Shown piece by piece: positions 10,375-26,717 of a stretch of DNA of 64,000 nucleotides. A program made the position numbers and the translations under genes. This DNA comes from Silene latifolia (taxonomy: Eukaryota > Streptophyta > Magnoliopsida > Caryophyllales > Caryophyllaceae), in assembly GCF_048544455.1 (NCBI RefSeq), contig NC_133529.1, positions 43,687,456 to 43,751,455 on the forward strand, written 5' to 3'. The first letter of the stretch is position 1, and each line of letters begins with the position of its first letter. The notes beneath the pieces are model-generated. The model made no database searches and was not told the origin of the DNA. It was given only the letters and a program-made list of their open reading frames with translations.

Positions 10375-10456
10375 TGGTCTCAGAGCGACGATTTTGGAAC
10401 ATAAAACCAATGAACCAAAAATGAACCTAGGAGAGTCTAAGTAAAATGAACCCGAC
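10375..10456 (+). promoter_or_regulatory. N1 primer binding site and conserved leader
   Basis: TGGTCTCAGAGC (10375-10386) differs at one base from the initiator-Met PBS TGGTATCAGAGC. The following GACGATTTTGGAACATAAAA, CCAATGAACC, GAGTCTAAG, AAAATGAACCCG parallels the leaders of T1, N2 and N3. Confidence 0.75.
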
Positions 10457-10619
10457 ATGAGTACAATAGGAGATCGGTTTTGGATGAGTAGGTGCCCTCA
10501 TGCCAAAGCTAGTGCCTATCGTCTCAGTTGGTCACTACGTGGGTGGCTAGGAGTATGGGAAACGTTATGTGAATCGTGATATGAATGCATATGTGTTACG
10601 GTTTTAATGTATGTTTACA

Positions 10620-13324
10620 CACTACAAGAAACATCGCATTTACCGACCGGAAATATACGACCGCAAATAACCTCGGTCGGTAAAGTCACTTAACGACCGA
10701 ATTCGGTTGGTAATTAACATTTGGTCGGTAATTTTACCAACCGATCAAAAATCGGTCGCAAATGACACAATACGGTTGGTATTATAAACTTTTACCAACC
10801 GATTTATAAAGTCAGTCACAAAATGACATATATCGGTCGGTAATGGTCATTTTATCAAAATTAAACCCGACCATTCACTCCCTTCCTTATTCACTTTCAC
10901 TTAGAAAATAAAAAACGTAACACACTCCTCTACTCCCTCACCACACTCTCCCCTCGGCGGCGTTTTCTTCACCACGCTCATCTCCCCTCGCCGACACGCC
11001 GCCACGACACAGACACGCCGCCACCACGCTGACGAGCCGCTGCAAATTCTCTTTCTCTCTAGTACTTCTATTTCCTAATTGATTTATGTCAGTTTTTTCC
11101 CTAATTTTTTTTTGGTTTAGGTTTAATTATTGTTGTTTACATCTAATTTTGTGTAGCATTTGATTAGTTGTTATCATTTGAATGTAATTTCAGAATTTAT
11201 GAAGTTAGGGTTAGGGTTAGGAGAAATTGGTTTTTTTTTTTTAATTTGATTACTGGGTAGTGATTGAAATCTGATGTTGTTTGTATATTTGGATCAATAA
11301 GTTTTAGCCGTGGAATTAGGGTCGTCTTTTAACTTTGATGTCGACTTTTATCATCCATTACTACGAAAGTCTAGTAACATAACTTAATTGAGATTTTAAT
11401 TGAGAAGCAGATGCTGGTGAAACTGCATTTAAGATCACATTTGACTTTTGCTATGACAACAACAACATTAACCTAGTGCCTCAATAGTTACTGCAAATTG
11501 CTGGGTAAGAAGGGGCGGGTGTACACAGACGACTTTTATTATTTAGGAAAAAACCTGTAGTCATGGGTAAGCATCACATACTCGTATGAATTCATATAGC
11601 AAATACCTGTAGTCATGAGGAAGAAGAAGACTAGTTCTTGTTTGTTTTATAATTTATCTATGTATTAAGACTTACATTTTTAAATCATGAGAATTAGTTC
11701 ATTACATTTTCTATTAAAATTAGTTCATTAACCCAGGCTATAGGTCATATTATTCCTTGTGGTTTTTCAGCTACTCTTATTTTGCAAGTAATTTTGGTTC
11801 GTGATGTTTTTTCCAGGCGAAGGATAAGGGGGGAAAGATCCCTAATGCAGTCGAGCTTTTTCTTGATACTCATATGAAGATGATCGATGGCAAGGAAGTA
11901 TGGAGCCATCCGAAAGCCAAAAAGAAATATGTAAGCATCACTATTTTAAGATATTTGACTTTTATTCAAATATTAGCTATGTTATTGTTTTAACTTGTTC
12001 TTTTTTGGGATAATGTAGGAAGATTATTTAACAAGGGTACGTGACCATGAAAGTAGAGGAGAACCGGTAGATCCTAATGCCATTTGGTTTGATTTGAATA
12101 ACGGATTCGTAAAGGGTGAAGTTTTTTGTTTCGGAACGGCCGCCCCAATGTATTACACTCAAACCCCATCTACTTCTAGAAGAGGTAAGTCTTCCGCCTC
12201 CCAAAATTATCTTCCCGGTATTCTAACTCAAGCAATGGAGGCACGTGAAAGAGAGGCCGAAGAGTTTAGGAAGTTTAGAGAGGAAGCAATTCAAAGAGAA
12301 GAGCTAATCTTGAAAAGTCAAGAAGAATTGAAGCAACAACAATTGAGAAGTCAAGAAGAAACTTTGCGAAGTCAAGAGGAAATGAGACGACAAATTGAAA
12401 CCTTGACTAAAATGTTTCAATCACAAACTCAATACCATTGCAATACTAACTCTTTGAACACTCCCCATAATTCCAACGATGATAATTCCGGCGGAGGCGG
12501 AATTGGAGGAGCCGGTGTAGGATTTCAATTTAGTTAAGTAAGTTTAGACTTGTTTCATTTGAATGTGGTTTAGCTAAACTTGTATGTATAAGACAATGTA
12601 GTGGTGTATAGAAGACTTGGTTGTGTAACTCGGTATGATTTTGAGACGATTTGGCAATGAATGTAGAAGACTTTGTTAATTTGAAGCGCGTTTGTTTGTT
12701 GGCAAAAATTGTGTGCTCTTGAGTTGTAGAAAATTGCAGGAATAAATCATGGCAAAATGGGAAGGCTAAATGAGTAAATATATACACAAATCTACTATAA
12801 ATTACTGACCGAAAATGACATTTGCGACCGACATCATTAATTTACCGTCCAAAAACATTCTGCCAAATTCACATTCCACAAAAATTACCGACCGAATATA
12901 TACAATTACCGACCGCACATAAATATTTACCAACTGAAAAAATAAATTTACCCACCGCTAATCGGTGGGTAAACTTGTTATTTTCCAACCGATGGTATAT
13001 TACCAACCGTTTTTCGGTGGGTAACTTTATTAATTTACCGACCGATATACCCTTTACCGACCGATAATATCAATATCGTTGACTAGTCAACTGCTTTATA
13101 TTCCTACCGATTTGATATTTACCTACCACTAAATCGGTAGGTAATTTTGTTAATTTACCGACCACTGCTATTATGTCGGTAAATTAAATTTACCGTCTAT
13201 ATTTACCGACCAATATTTGTCGGTCGTAAATGCCCATAAATCGGTGGGTAATGCTACTTACCGACCGAAATATAGATTTTCCGACCGTTCAAAACGAACG
13301 GTAAAGGAGCTGTTTCTTGTAGTG
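10620..13324 (+). mobile_element. CACTA-2: CACTA transposon with partial transposase gene
   Basis: Termini CACTACAAGAAACA and its perfect complement TGTTTCTTGTAGTG, flanked by the 3-bp duplication ACA (10617-10619 and 13325-13327). Sub-terminal blocks (10645-10850, 12800-13290) are dense in TTACCGACCG and CGGTCGGTAA words. A CT- and GC-rich leader (10865-11060) and introns precede the two transposase exons. At 2.7 kb it is an internally deleted derivative. Confidence 0.95.
11817..12537 (+). pseudogene. C-terminal part of a plant En/Spm-type transposase (two exons)
   Basis: Exon 11817-11930 follows a TTCCAG acceptor and reads KDKGGKIPNAVELFLDTHMK to KKKY. It is spliced at GTAAGC to 12019 (after TGTAG), then reads EDYLTRVRDHESRGEP and IWFDLNNGFVKGEVFCFGTA to a stop at 12535-12537. 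The layout (ELFL.TH, an intron, then a short W..L..G..KG.V.G.G block) is that of the plant transposase Ptta/En/Spm family (Pfam Transposase_24). The tail is a Glu/Gln-rich coiled coil (about 45 residues of EEFRKFREEA/SQEELKQQQ repeats) and a Gly-rich end. Upstream catalytic exons are absent, so the protein is truncated and could at most bind or multimerise with full-length transposase. Confidence 0.7.
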
Positions 13325-13654
13325 ACATATGGCATGGAATATGATCATCAGTGAAAGTGGTATGCATACATGTGTTTTGTAACTCGTAATAGGTTTATCA
13401 TATGATAGAATCGTTCGTGTAGAATATGGTAACATGTGATGGATGAATGAGTGGAATAACGTGAATATGCTGTAGATATGATTAGTGTGTATTGATATGA
13501 GGGACGGTAGTCCCGAATCTTGGCATGTAGGTATTATTTGCGTGTTTGAGCTTCCTAGTGTCGTTGTTAATGCATGAATGGTAATGATTGTTGGTAGAGT
13601 AGATATGATTATGAGAGTAGTGTACCAAAGATAGTGAGTATGAAGCCAAACCCA

Positions 13655-13885
13655 ATCGAGTAGAGTAGTACTCGAGCGTGTTGACCAGTTACCCGACCGA
13701 GTGGATGAGTCACTCGACTGAATGGACAGTTCACTCGACCGAGTGGAACTGTCACTCGACCGAGTGGGCAAATTTAAGAAACTGGAAAAATTCTGGAAAA
13801 TTTTCCACTTGATCGAGTCACCTGTCACTAGACCGAGTGGAGTTGCACTCGACCGAGCCCCCTAAGTACTCGGCCGAGTGGGCCT
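13655..13885 (+). repeat. Palindrome array and CT-rich leader, first internal array of N1
   Basis: Eight or so copies of ACTCGACCGAGTGG / ACTCGGCCGAGTGG variants followed by a pyrimidine-rich stretch (13905-13960) resembling a 5' leader. N2 has an array and CT-rich leader in the matching position upstream of its gene, so this may be the promoter of a gene N1 has since lost. Confidence 0.8.
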
Positions 13886-16020
13886 GTTTAGCTGAGAAAT
13901 TCGTGTAAAATTTGCTTTTCTACCTTATCTTTTCATTTCTATCTCGAACCTCGTAACTTCGGCATCGATTTATCTTAAAATAATTCAAAATTTTCATATT
14001 GTAATTTGTTGTTTGCATTACACTTTGCTACATCACTTTTCTTGATTCGTTTTCTCAAATTTCGACCATGTAGTTGAGTTCATCTTCTTCATTTTGCAAT
14101 TTGAAATGGTTTTATATATACACATGTGAGGAATATGAACAATTTTGATTTTTACCCAAATATGGTTTAATAGTATTGTAAAACTATAATATTATTTTTG
14201 GAATTTTGTAATAAAAAGGTGTGAATCAAAATTTTTCCATCTTAAAAGTTGACAAATTTCCCGAAAATGTTGTGAAAAGTATACATAAACTTTGATTTTA
14301 CGGTCGTGACGTACTTCATTTATTCCTTATTATTCTAATCTTCGATTACAACATTTTGGGAAGTCGTGCATAAAAAGTTTTTCCGTCTTAAAATATTATT
14401 TTCGAAAAAGAATGGTATACCTACCCGAATTTTTGAATTTTCTAAGTTATGTTTTGTACCAATCGAATAGTAATACTTTGAACTTGGTCTATAGTGACAT
14501 GTACCATCCTATGACAGACTAATTTGTATTAAAGTTTTTGAGAAATTTGAGATAAATGACCTTTATGTTAAAGTTTTAATATAACATTTCGCTTTTGAGT
14601 CGAGTTTGAGTAAAATTGTATTAAAGTTGAGCTTTGAAATTGCATCATTTTACAAAGTTCATCATTTTCCAAGTGTGATATTAGGGCAATTTTAAGTTGT
14701 CGGTCATGGATTTCCTATCCCCTCCATGTTATTTGATTCCCCATCCTTTCATATCCGTTCTGGCTTGCTTTAATTCCCATCATCCTTATCCGTCGAGTCA
14801 ACCCATGATACCCGGGCATATAGTTGCGTGTGAGCCCAAAAGAGTGCTTTCTCGCTCTAGCCCTTAGGCATATGTCTCCGACAAGATATGTGGAATTGGA
14901 CATAGTCATCAAGTTTGATAATTTGGGAACACTAGGACGGTAGTTGGCCCATATAATGCTTTGAGTATAGTGAATTGACCAGGAGAGACAACTAGGACGA
15001 TAATGGAGCGCAATCAAAATTGGATATTTAACGGTTGTGTGGACTCATAGACAGTGAACGCAATTTGAGGACATGTGAGGATGACCTTTGAGCACAACTC
15101 AGATGTTTTGGGTTAGCATATGGACAAGTTAGAATTTGTAGAACGATGTGAGAATAATTGGGGAACTAAGAGTAAGAGAGAGTAATGACATGAGCTGATA
15201 AAAGTTGTGGAGAATGTGAGATGTGACTTGAATAATGGTGTAAACTTGGATAAATGGTGATAAGATTTAGGAATCCGGGATACGAAAGAGATAGTACAAG
15301 AGCGAGAGATGAGTTGGAGATTTTGCAAGTGGTAACCCGACATTCAATGAAAAATTTGTTTTAAGTTTCGAGTGAATCCATGTGAAGTGACCTAATTATA
15401 GATTAGTTGAGTTCTAATAATCGGGATATATGTAATTATGGATTTGGTATCGCCAAGTTGGTTTTGTGGTCATGAGAGTAAGAGTCTAGCATTTAATGCT
15501 TAAGGATTCAATATTATGGTTGATGAGTTTGATCATTGTGATACATATTGTGACCGTTAACCTAAGTACATAGGTATGATATGTGAAAGTGGTTGTGTCG
15601 GACTCCGACCCTGAGAGTGGTAGTATAGATTTTATGTATAAAACTGCCTCCCAAGCGTTATTGTGAAACGTCCACGGGGTACGTCGTGATTTTGTTGTAG
15701 TGCTTGAGTGAGTGATCATGTTTTTACTATTCCTTGAGAGTGATGAGTGATTAGGCCATGTCTATGAGATAGTGCAAAGCGTTGTTACCGATGTGACTAG
15801 AGTGTCGCACTACAGTGCAGTTGTTGATGATGAAATAGTATGGTTGTGTTGGTAGTATGCCTTGGATATTTTATTTAAGTTGTGTAGTAGTGATAGTCGT
15901 AAGGCCAAGAGTTTGTTTTGGACATGATCATTTGATGGTGCACCAATCACCCTTGAAGTCTATCTACATTAGTATATTAGAAGAAGTGACCTTGGAAGTG
16001 ATTTTGGACCGAACCTCAAT
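13886..16020 (+). other. Non-coding internal region of N1
   Basis: About 2.1 kb of AT-rich sequence with no convincing reading frame on either strand; frames of 70-100 codons here show no domain or codon bias. By position it corresponds to the ORF-1 region of N2 but I cannot see residual protein similarity by eye. Confidence 0.6.
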
Positions 16021-16027
16021 TTTGCTG

Positions 16028-16155
16028 TGTGACACTCGGCCGAGTGCTCTCATTCACTCGATTGAGTGCCACCTACTCGGCTGAGTGGCCCATTTCACTC
16101 GACCGAGTGGTTTGTCTTGACCTCTGTTTTGTCTATACTCGACCGACTATCGAGT
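16028..16155 (+). repeat. Second internal palindrome array of N1
   Basis: Five copies of the CACTCGACCGAGTG class (including perfect CACTCGGCCGAGTG at 16027-16040). N2 has its downstream array (31650-31795) at the equivalent place between gene and polypurine tract. Confidence 0.8.
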
Positions 16156-16637
16156 GGTTGACTTATATCTACGTGTTGACCCTACATGGGTGATATTTTA
16201 TGAAATGCTTACGTCGACCATGTTGTGTGGCATCTTGGTGATTCGATGAAAGTCGTTAAAACGATATTAATAGATTGATGACAAGATGATGTAATAATCT
16301 TGTGTGATGCATGTTAATTGATGTGGTTACAAATTGTGGGTGACATAGTGGTCATTTGCATGATTGTGTATATGGTCTTCCGTATGAGCGGAAGTATTGG
16401 TAATAGATGGGAATAGATGATTGAAAACACATGTGTGATCATGTGGGGGATTTGACGCGGTATATGCGTGGCGTGGTATCCCGAAAATTGAGAATGTTGA
16501 GCATAGTTGAGTCATATGACGAGTAACGTTGCATTATTTGGTTGTTTCATAGAGTCCGCATGTTTATGATTGATTTGCATACAGGTGCATGTATGAGATT
16601 AAACGCGATATATATATATATATATATATCTATATAT

Positions 16638-17344
<707 letters not shown>

Positions 17345-17615
17345 TAATAATCTAGTTATACCCCGAGATTGATGCGTAGACTTAGAACCAATGGAGTTAA
17401 GAGTTGTTATGGGATTAAGGTTTCAAACGATGGGCTGGACCTTATACCTTGACATTTGGGAGGCTCGTAGAGTAGGGTTATATCAATAGCATTAGGACCA
17501 TATCTGATTTATATATGGATTTGCAATAAGTAGCAGAGAGTGTTGAACCTGGAACATGGTCATTTGTGGAATTTGATAATGAGTATATGAGAGCACATTA
17601 TGAGGTTTGACAGTT

Positions 17616-17650
17616 GAACTTCGGGACGAAGTTCTCTTTTAGGGGGAGTG
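17616..17650 (+). promoter_or_regulatory. Internal duplicate of the 3' hairpin and polypurine tract in N1
   Basis: GAACTTCG-GGA-CGAAGTTC hairpin (17616-17634), then TCTTTTAGGGGGAGTGAATG. It resembles the true 3' end signal at 17898 but lies about 280 bp upstream and is followed by TGTAATATTTCGG rather than by the LTR. N2 has the same duplication (31199). Confidence 0.7.
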
Positions 17651-17897
17651 AATGTAATATTTCGGAAATTAAGGAAAGAGAAAGTACGAAATGAGAGGAA
17701 GTAATGAGAGTTGAGCAAAGAACATTGGGATGAGTACGATAAACATGTGAGGTTAAAAAGAGTGATGACGAAAATAAGAATCTTGACGGAATTTATGATG
17801 GAGTAAAAGACAACGGAAATTACAAGAGAGTACTTGAGAACCGGTAATGAGACTTAAGGGAAGCTTGAGGAATAGTTGGGAAAAGAGAGAGTGAGGT

Positions 17898-17934
17898 GAA
17901 CTTCGGGGACGAAGTTCATTTGAATGGGGAAGAT
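17898..17934 (+). promoter_or_regulatory. N1 3' hairpin and polypurine tract
   Basis: Perfect hairpin GAACTTCG-GGGA-CGAAGTTC (17898-17917) then ATTTGAATGGGGAAGAT directly before the LTR start TGTAAT. The purine run would prime plus-strand DNA synthesis. Confidence 0.85.
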
Positions 17935-18965
17935 TGTAATACCCGAATATTATGGGACCTGTAAAGGAACCTTGGGCTGCGTGACAAGACCTTATGTTAG
18001 ACGAAAGACCACTCGGTAGTGAATTATGACAATAAAGTGGACCGAGTATAACCTATACTAGACTTAGTGGAGTTGTTATAATATCCGTCTATAGAAGAGT
18101 CATCTTAAAACTGTCATAACTTGAGATCTAGACATGATATTAATGTGATTCCAATTGGAGGTGATAGCTTGTTCTATTACAATTCCAACGGTAGGTCACA
18201 CGCCCAAAATGACCAAGAAACGAGTGAGATCTGACTGTTTTGCAAAAACTGGTCATTGCTGAGAGCTGCGCGCACTCGACCGAGTGAGGTTCACTGGACC
18301 GAGTGGACTCGGCACTCGACCGAGTGAGTGATACTCGACCGAGTGGACTTGCCACTCGATCGAGTGACGCTGAATCAGAACACGAGATAAGGATAAGATT
18401 TCCTTCTCCTATTTCATTTCTATCTCCTTCCTTATCTCTCCAAATCCTCTCCCTTCTCTCTAAAATCCCCATAAACCTCTTCCACCATGGATTCAAGATT
18501 GCTTTAAGTAATATCTCACCTTTTTCTTCACCAGCCACACTTGTAAGTCGATTTCCACTCATCATTAGTTTAGTCTTAACCCTAACTTTTGGGGGTTTTC
18601 TTTTGGGTTAATTAATTAGTAATTAGTATATGTAATCTGAGTAGTTAGTAAATAATTATAAGGGGTTTTATGTTATATTATGGTATAGAGTGATTTGTGA
18701 TAGTTATTATATGATTTATGTAGGATGAGACGGTTTTATGAGATGGATAGTTGGTGATTTCGACTAGCTTATGGATTATGCTAAAAGGTAGGTTAATCCT
18801 ACTCGGTTTCAATAATGTGATGTTGTTTAGGTTGATGTTGTAGTTAGTCTTACATAATTAGGGCATTTGCATTATAACATGTTTAGTGGTAATCACATCA
18901 TTAAGAGGATTATTATGATATGTTGGTTGTGGTTCATGCATTGGTCATTATCATATATATTGGAG

Positions 18966-19029
<64 letters not shown>

Positions 19030-19761
19030 CGTTGTTGTTGTTTTGGAGATGTAAGAAGGTTAGGAGACCGTCTTACGCTTAAGTCGCCTCTTGGAGTTTC
19101 CCACTCCAAGAAGGATGTGCACATTAATGGCTTGAGTTACGGAAGGACTCGTGTGGTTGAGACACAACGTCTGGCAGGGGATCCGGTACGTCTGGGCGTG
19201 TCCCGGTACCTATTTGTGATTGTTGGTATGTCTGGGTGTGTCTCGGCACCAGTGTGGTTGTCAGTATTTTTGGGCATGTCCCGGTACCGTGGTGGTTGTG
19301 GGTACATCTGGGCGTGTCCCGGTACCGGAGTGGTTGTTGTTTGATAGCGTCTCATTCATGTTAGAGTCATGTTGCATAATCACACACTTTGAGTGGAGTC
19401 ACACTGTATTCATTTATTGAAACTGACGTTTGTGTGTTTGTGTATTTGTCACCTATCTCTTTTGGGGTGGCCTGTGTCGATCCATATGATATCCTTTGGT
19501 CATATGGGGAGCAGGTTAAGTACAGGTTGTTTGGTTAGCACGCGGGAGACGGGATGAGCTTGATGAGTCACGAGACGAGTCTAGTTGACTAGAAGAGTAT
19601 AGATGTCATGAGTTGTACTTTTATTCATTTGTTTACGTTTCATGTAATTCATTAAAAATTACATTAATAAAACGTTCTTTGATTGAAGTTTTGAAACCCT
19701 ACCTCGGGAAACCGAGATGGTAACGCTCCAATTATCTTGGCCGAATAGTTGGGGTGTTACA
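17935..19761 (+). repeat. N1 3' LTR (1827 bp)
   Basis: Starts TGTAATACCCG and ends GGGTGTTACA. Includes the palindrome array 18271-18368, a (TTG)n tract 18965-19041, a four-unit minisatellite 19183-19325, and a perfect hairpin CTCGG-GAAA-CCGAG at 19703-19716. The 5' LTR copy matches it closely outside the inserts. Confidence 0.93.
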
Positions 19762-19979
<218 letters not shown>

Positions 19980-21769
19980 TGAATCATGTGAGGCTCCCTT
20001 CTTATGGTGAGGCGGCTGGACTCATCTCATCCATTCAAATATAATTAGACTCGACACACACGATTGTGCCACATCAACTATCAGTTATAACCCCACCCAA
20101 ATAAATATGTGATATCGTTCATTTTCACCTGTTATTTTGTCTTCTCTTTCTCTCTCCTCTGCAATTTCGTTCGTTCATCACCATTCTCGCGCAAGATTAT
20201 AGCTTCGTTGTTTTCGGTTCGTTCTTCTTTACTGTACTTGTTATTCTCGCTCAAAATTTCTTGGATTAAAAATCATACACTTTAATTCTTCAATTTGGGG
20301 TAAAATCGAAAGAAATTAGGTTAAAACTGTCGACAGAAGATGAAAATTTGTTGAATGAAGCAAATAAAATTCCATGGAAGATCGATTATCTCTCTATCAA
20401 TCGTCGTTATAGTGCATTATTTTTCGATTTCGTGTTAATTTTCCGTTGTTTTCGCTCATATTCGCAGGTGATTCTCTTCTTCGTTCGCTTTAATTTCGCA
20501 AATCTCGTCATTTTTACTAATTTTGATTTGATTTTTTGTGTCAATTTATTTTAACTTCGTATGCCTTTGTTGCATTATTACGGATCGAACATTGTTTAGA
20601 TTTGTTGCATTTAACTTGTTGATTGTATTTTTATGATTTTATTTCTATTTTGCTCACTAATTTACTTGATTTTGTGTGTTTTCGATTCGAGCTTGTTTTC
20701 TCTAGTTACTTTTCTTCGTATGCTTCGTCTCTTCACTTTCTATGCGTAATCTCTTCTGTTTAATGTTTGCTTAATTGCTTCCATAATTTTAGCTAGTTTA
20801 AGATGTGTATAGCATTATTATGACGATTTTTGATATTCCTTCATTTTTTAAGTTTTTGCTTTCATTTTGTGTTTACTTGCTGAAATTGCTGTAAAACTTG
20901 TGCTTCATGCTGAAAATTGCTGTAAAAGTGATGTTTATCTCTGATATATGCTGCAAAATGGATGCTTACTTGCTGAAATTGCTGTAAGAATGTGGTTACT
21001 TGCTGATAGTGCTGTAAGAACGAATGTGGTTACTTATGGATTAGTGTCTGAGTTTGATGAGGAGGAGCTCATGCGGCTTTTTGAGGCTTGTGCTAGGCAT
21101 GATCGGGCTCCTCAGTTGTGTCATAGTCTTGGTTTTACTGACCGTGTTCATGGTGAGTTTCCGAATTCGGAAGGAAGTGCCTCTATATTGGCATTGTTTC
21201 ACTTCGTCGTTGTTAAAAACATATATATTGATTATAATGTCATATTTTGGTTTAATTAAATCCCATAAATCTTATGTTTTCTGTTTATGCATAGAACTTG
21301 TGATTTTTGATTTTGTATTTGAATTTATTTCTAATATTTCTTTGGATTTTGGAATGTGTGGGATAAAGTTGAATGACGCGTCTGCAATTTCTTACTCGTA
21401 TTTTTTGAAGTTGCAGTCTATCAACGCAATTGTGATGCAAGTATTGATTAAGGGTAAGATTGGTACATTTAAATGCCTTGCCTTGTCACCGAAGAGTGCC
21501 TTTGAGGCACTAACCAAATAGGGGTTGTTGTCGTGGTTGTAGCTTCAAAGAGCACAGTGCTTCAGTCTTTTTTCCTCCTTCCCTCTCTCCCGTTCTGCTT
21601 TCCGTAATTACTTATTTCTGAGCTTCCATGTATTTCTATCATCTTATTGTCATGAATTGATGTTTCATCTACTAAATCACTTTTCTGCCGCTTCGGAAAT
21701 ATCTGATAGGAGACAATATTGTGAAACTTTGTCATAATGGTCGAAATTACCTATTTTGCTCTTTTTATT

Positions 21770-22345
21770 ATTTTGTGAATCGTAGACCTTGTTTTGTGAA
21801 TCCTGGGGATTATATTTTGAAACTACAAGGCACTATTGTGAAACTTGGTCATCAATTGTCGAAATCCAGATTTTGTGGAACCTAGATCTGATTTTGTGAA
21901 ACCTAGACATGATTATGTGAACTCTAGACCTAATTTTGTGAAACTTGTTTTTGTGAAACCTGGACCTAATTTTGTGAAGTTAGGACTTAAATTGGTTAAT
22001 TTCATAGTAAAAAATAATTGTATTGGCCGTAAGTTAATATTTTGTGAATGTTGGAGCTAATATTGTGAACCTTGGACCTAGTTTTGTGAACTTTGTACCT
22101 GATTATGTGAAATCTCGACTTGATTTGTGAAGCTTGATTTTGTGAAACCTGGATTTCATTTTGTGAAACCTAAATCTGATTTTGTGAAACCTAGACCTGA
22201 TTTTGTGAAACCTGGATTTCATTTTGTGAAACCTATATCTGATTTTTTGAAACTTAGACATGATTATGTGAAACTTGTTTTTGTGAAACATGGACCTAAT
22301 TTTGTGAAGCTAGGACTTAAATTGGTTAATTTCATTGTAAGAAGT
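21770..22345 (+). repeat. Degenerate minisatellite in micro-B
   Basis: About 20 copies of a roughly 21-bp word around GATTTTGTGAAACCTAGACC. Inverted copies (GATTCACAAAATAAGGTCCA) occur at 22585-22670. The frames give FVKPRPDFVKP-type repeats, a by-product of the 21-bp period. Confidence 0.85.
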
Positions 22346-22440
22346 AATTGTATAGGTCAATGTGTCATGTTTCACATGTACATAAAGTTACTAATGTTTT
22401 CATGTCTTTGTTACTTGATGCATAATTTAATTTTGTATAT

Positions 22441-22510
22441 CATCTATTAGCTCAAAAGGTAGAGCATTGTGCTATTGCGCAAGGTGTGGGTTCGAGACCC
22501 ACATAGATGA
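22441..22510 (+). tRNA. tRNA-like sequence or tRNA pseudogene
   Basis: A cloverleaf can be drawn: 7-bp acceptor stem CATCTAT/ATAGATG (22441-22447 with 22503-22509), D arm GCTC-AAAAGGTA-GAGC, and T arm GTGGG-TTCGAGA-CCCAC. The anticodon arm is abnormal: TTGTGC-TATT-GCGCAA gives six pairs and a four-base loop, so no normal anticodon can be assigned, and total length is 69-70 nt. B-box GGTTCGAGACC and A-box TAGCTCAAAAGGTAGAGC are good. Either a decayed tRNA copy or a tRNA-derived fold; not a confident functional tRNA. Confidence 0.5.
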
Positions 22511-22770
22511 ACAAATATAAATATACGATTATTATATAATTTATCATTGCCAATGTATGTCCAAAGTCACCTATTCAAGTCTTAGATTCACAAAATAAGG
22601 TCCAAGATTCACAAAAACATGTATAGAGTTCACAAAATAAGGTCCAAGATTAACAAAATAAGGTCCAATGAACATTGAAAATTAGTCCAATAAAGGAATA
22701 TGGTGAGGCCGGCCGCCTCGCCATAATTAACGGCCTCACCGGATCCGGCCTCTCTCTATATATATATAAT

Positions 22771-26634
<3,864 letters not shown>

Positions 26635-26715
<81 letters not shown>
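26635..26715 (+). repeat. (TA)n microsatellite
   Basis: About 40 TA units abutting the right end of micro-D. Confidence 0.98.

Positions 26716-26717
<2 letters not shown>

Noticed and set aside
12822..13067. Plus-strand frame in the CACTA-2 sub-terminal region
   Set aside because: Made of translated TTACCGACCG words; these are transposase-binding repeats, not a gene.
13289..13828. 180-codon minus-strand frame over the N1 palindrome array
   Set aside because: Ser/Thr-rich stretch is the palindrome array read in reverse, and the frame crosses the CACTA-2 boundary.
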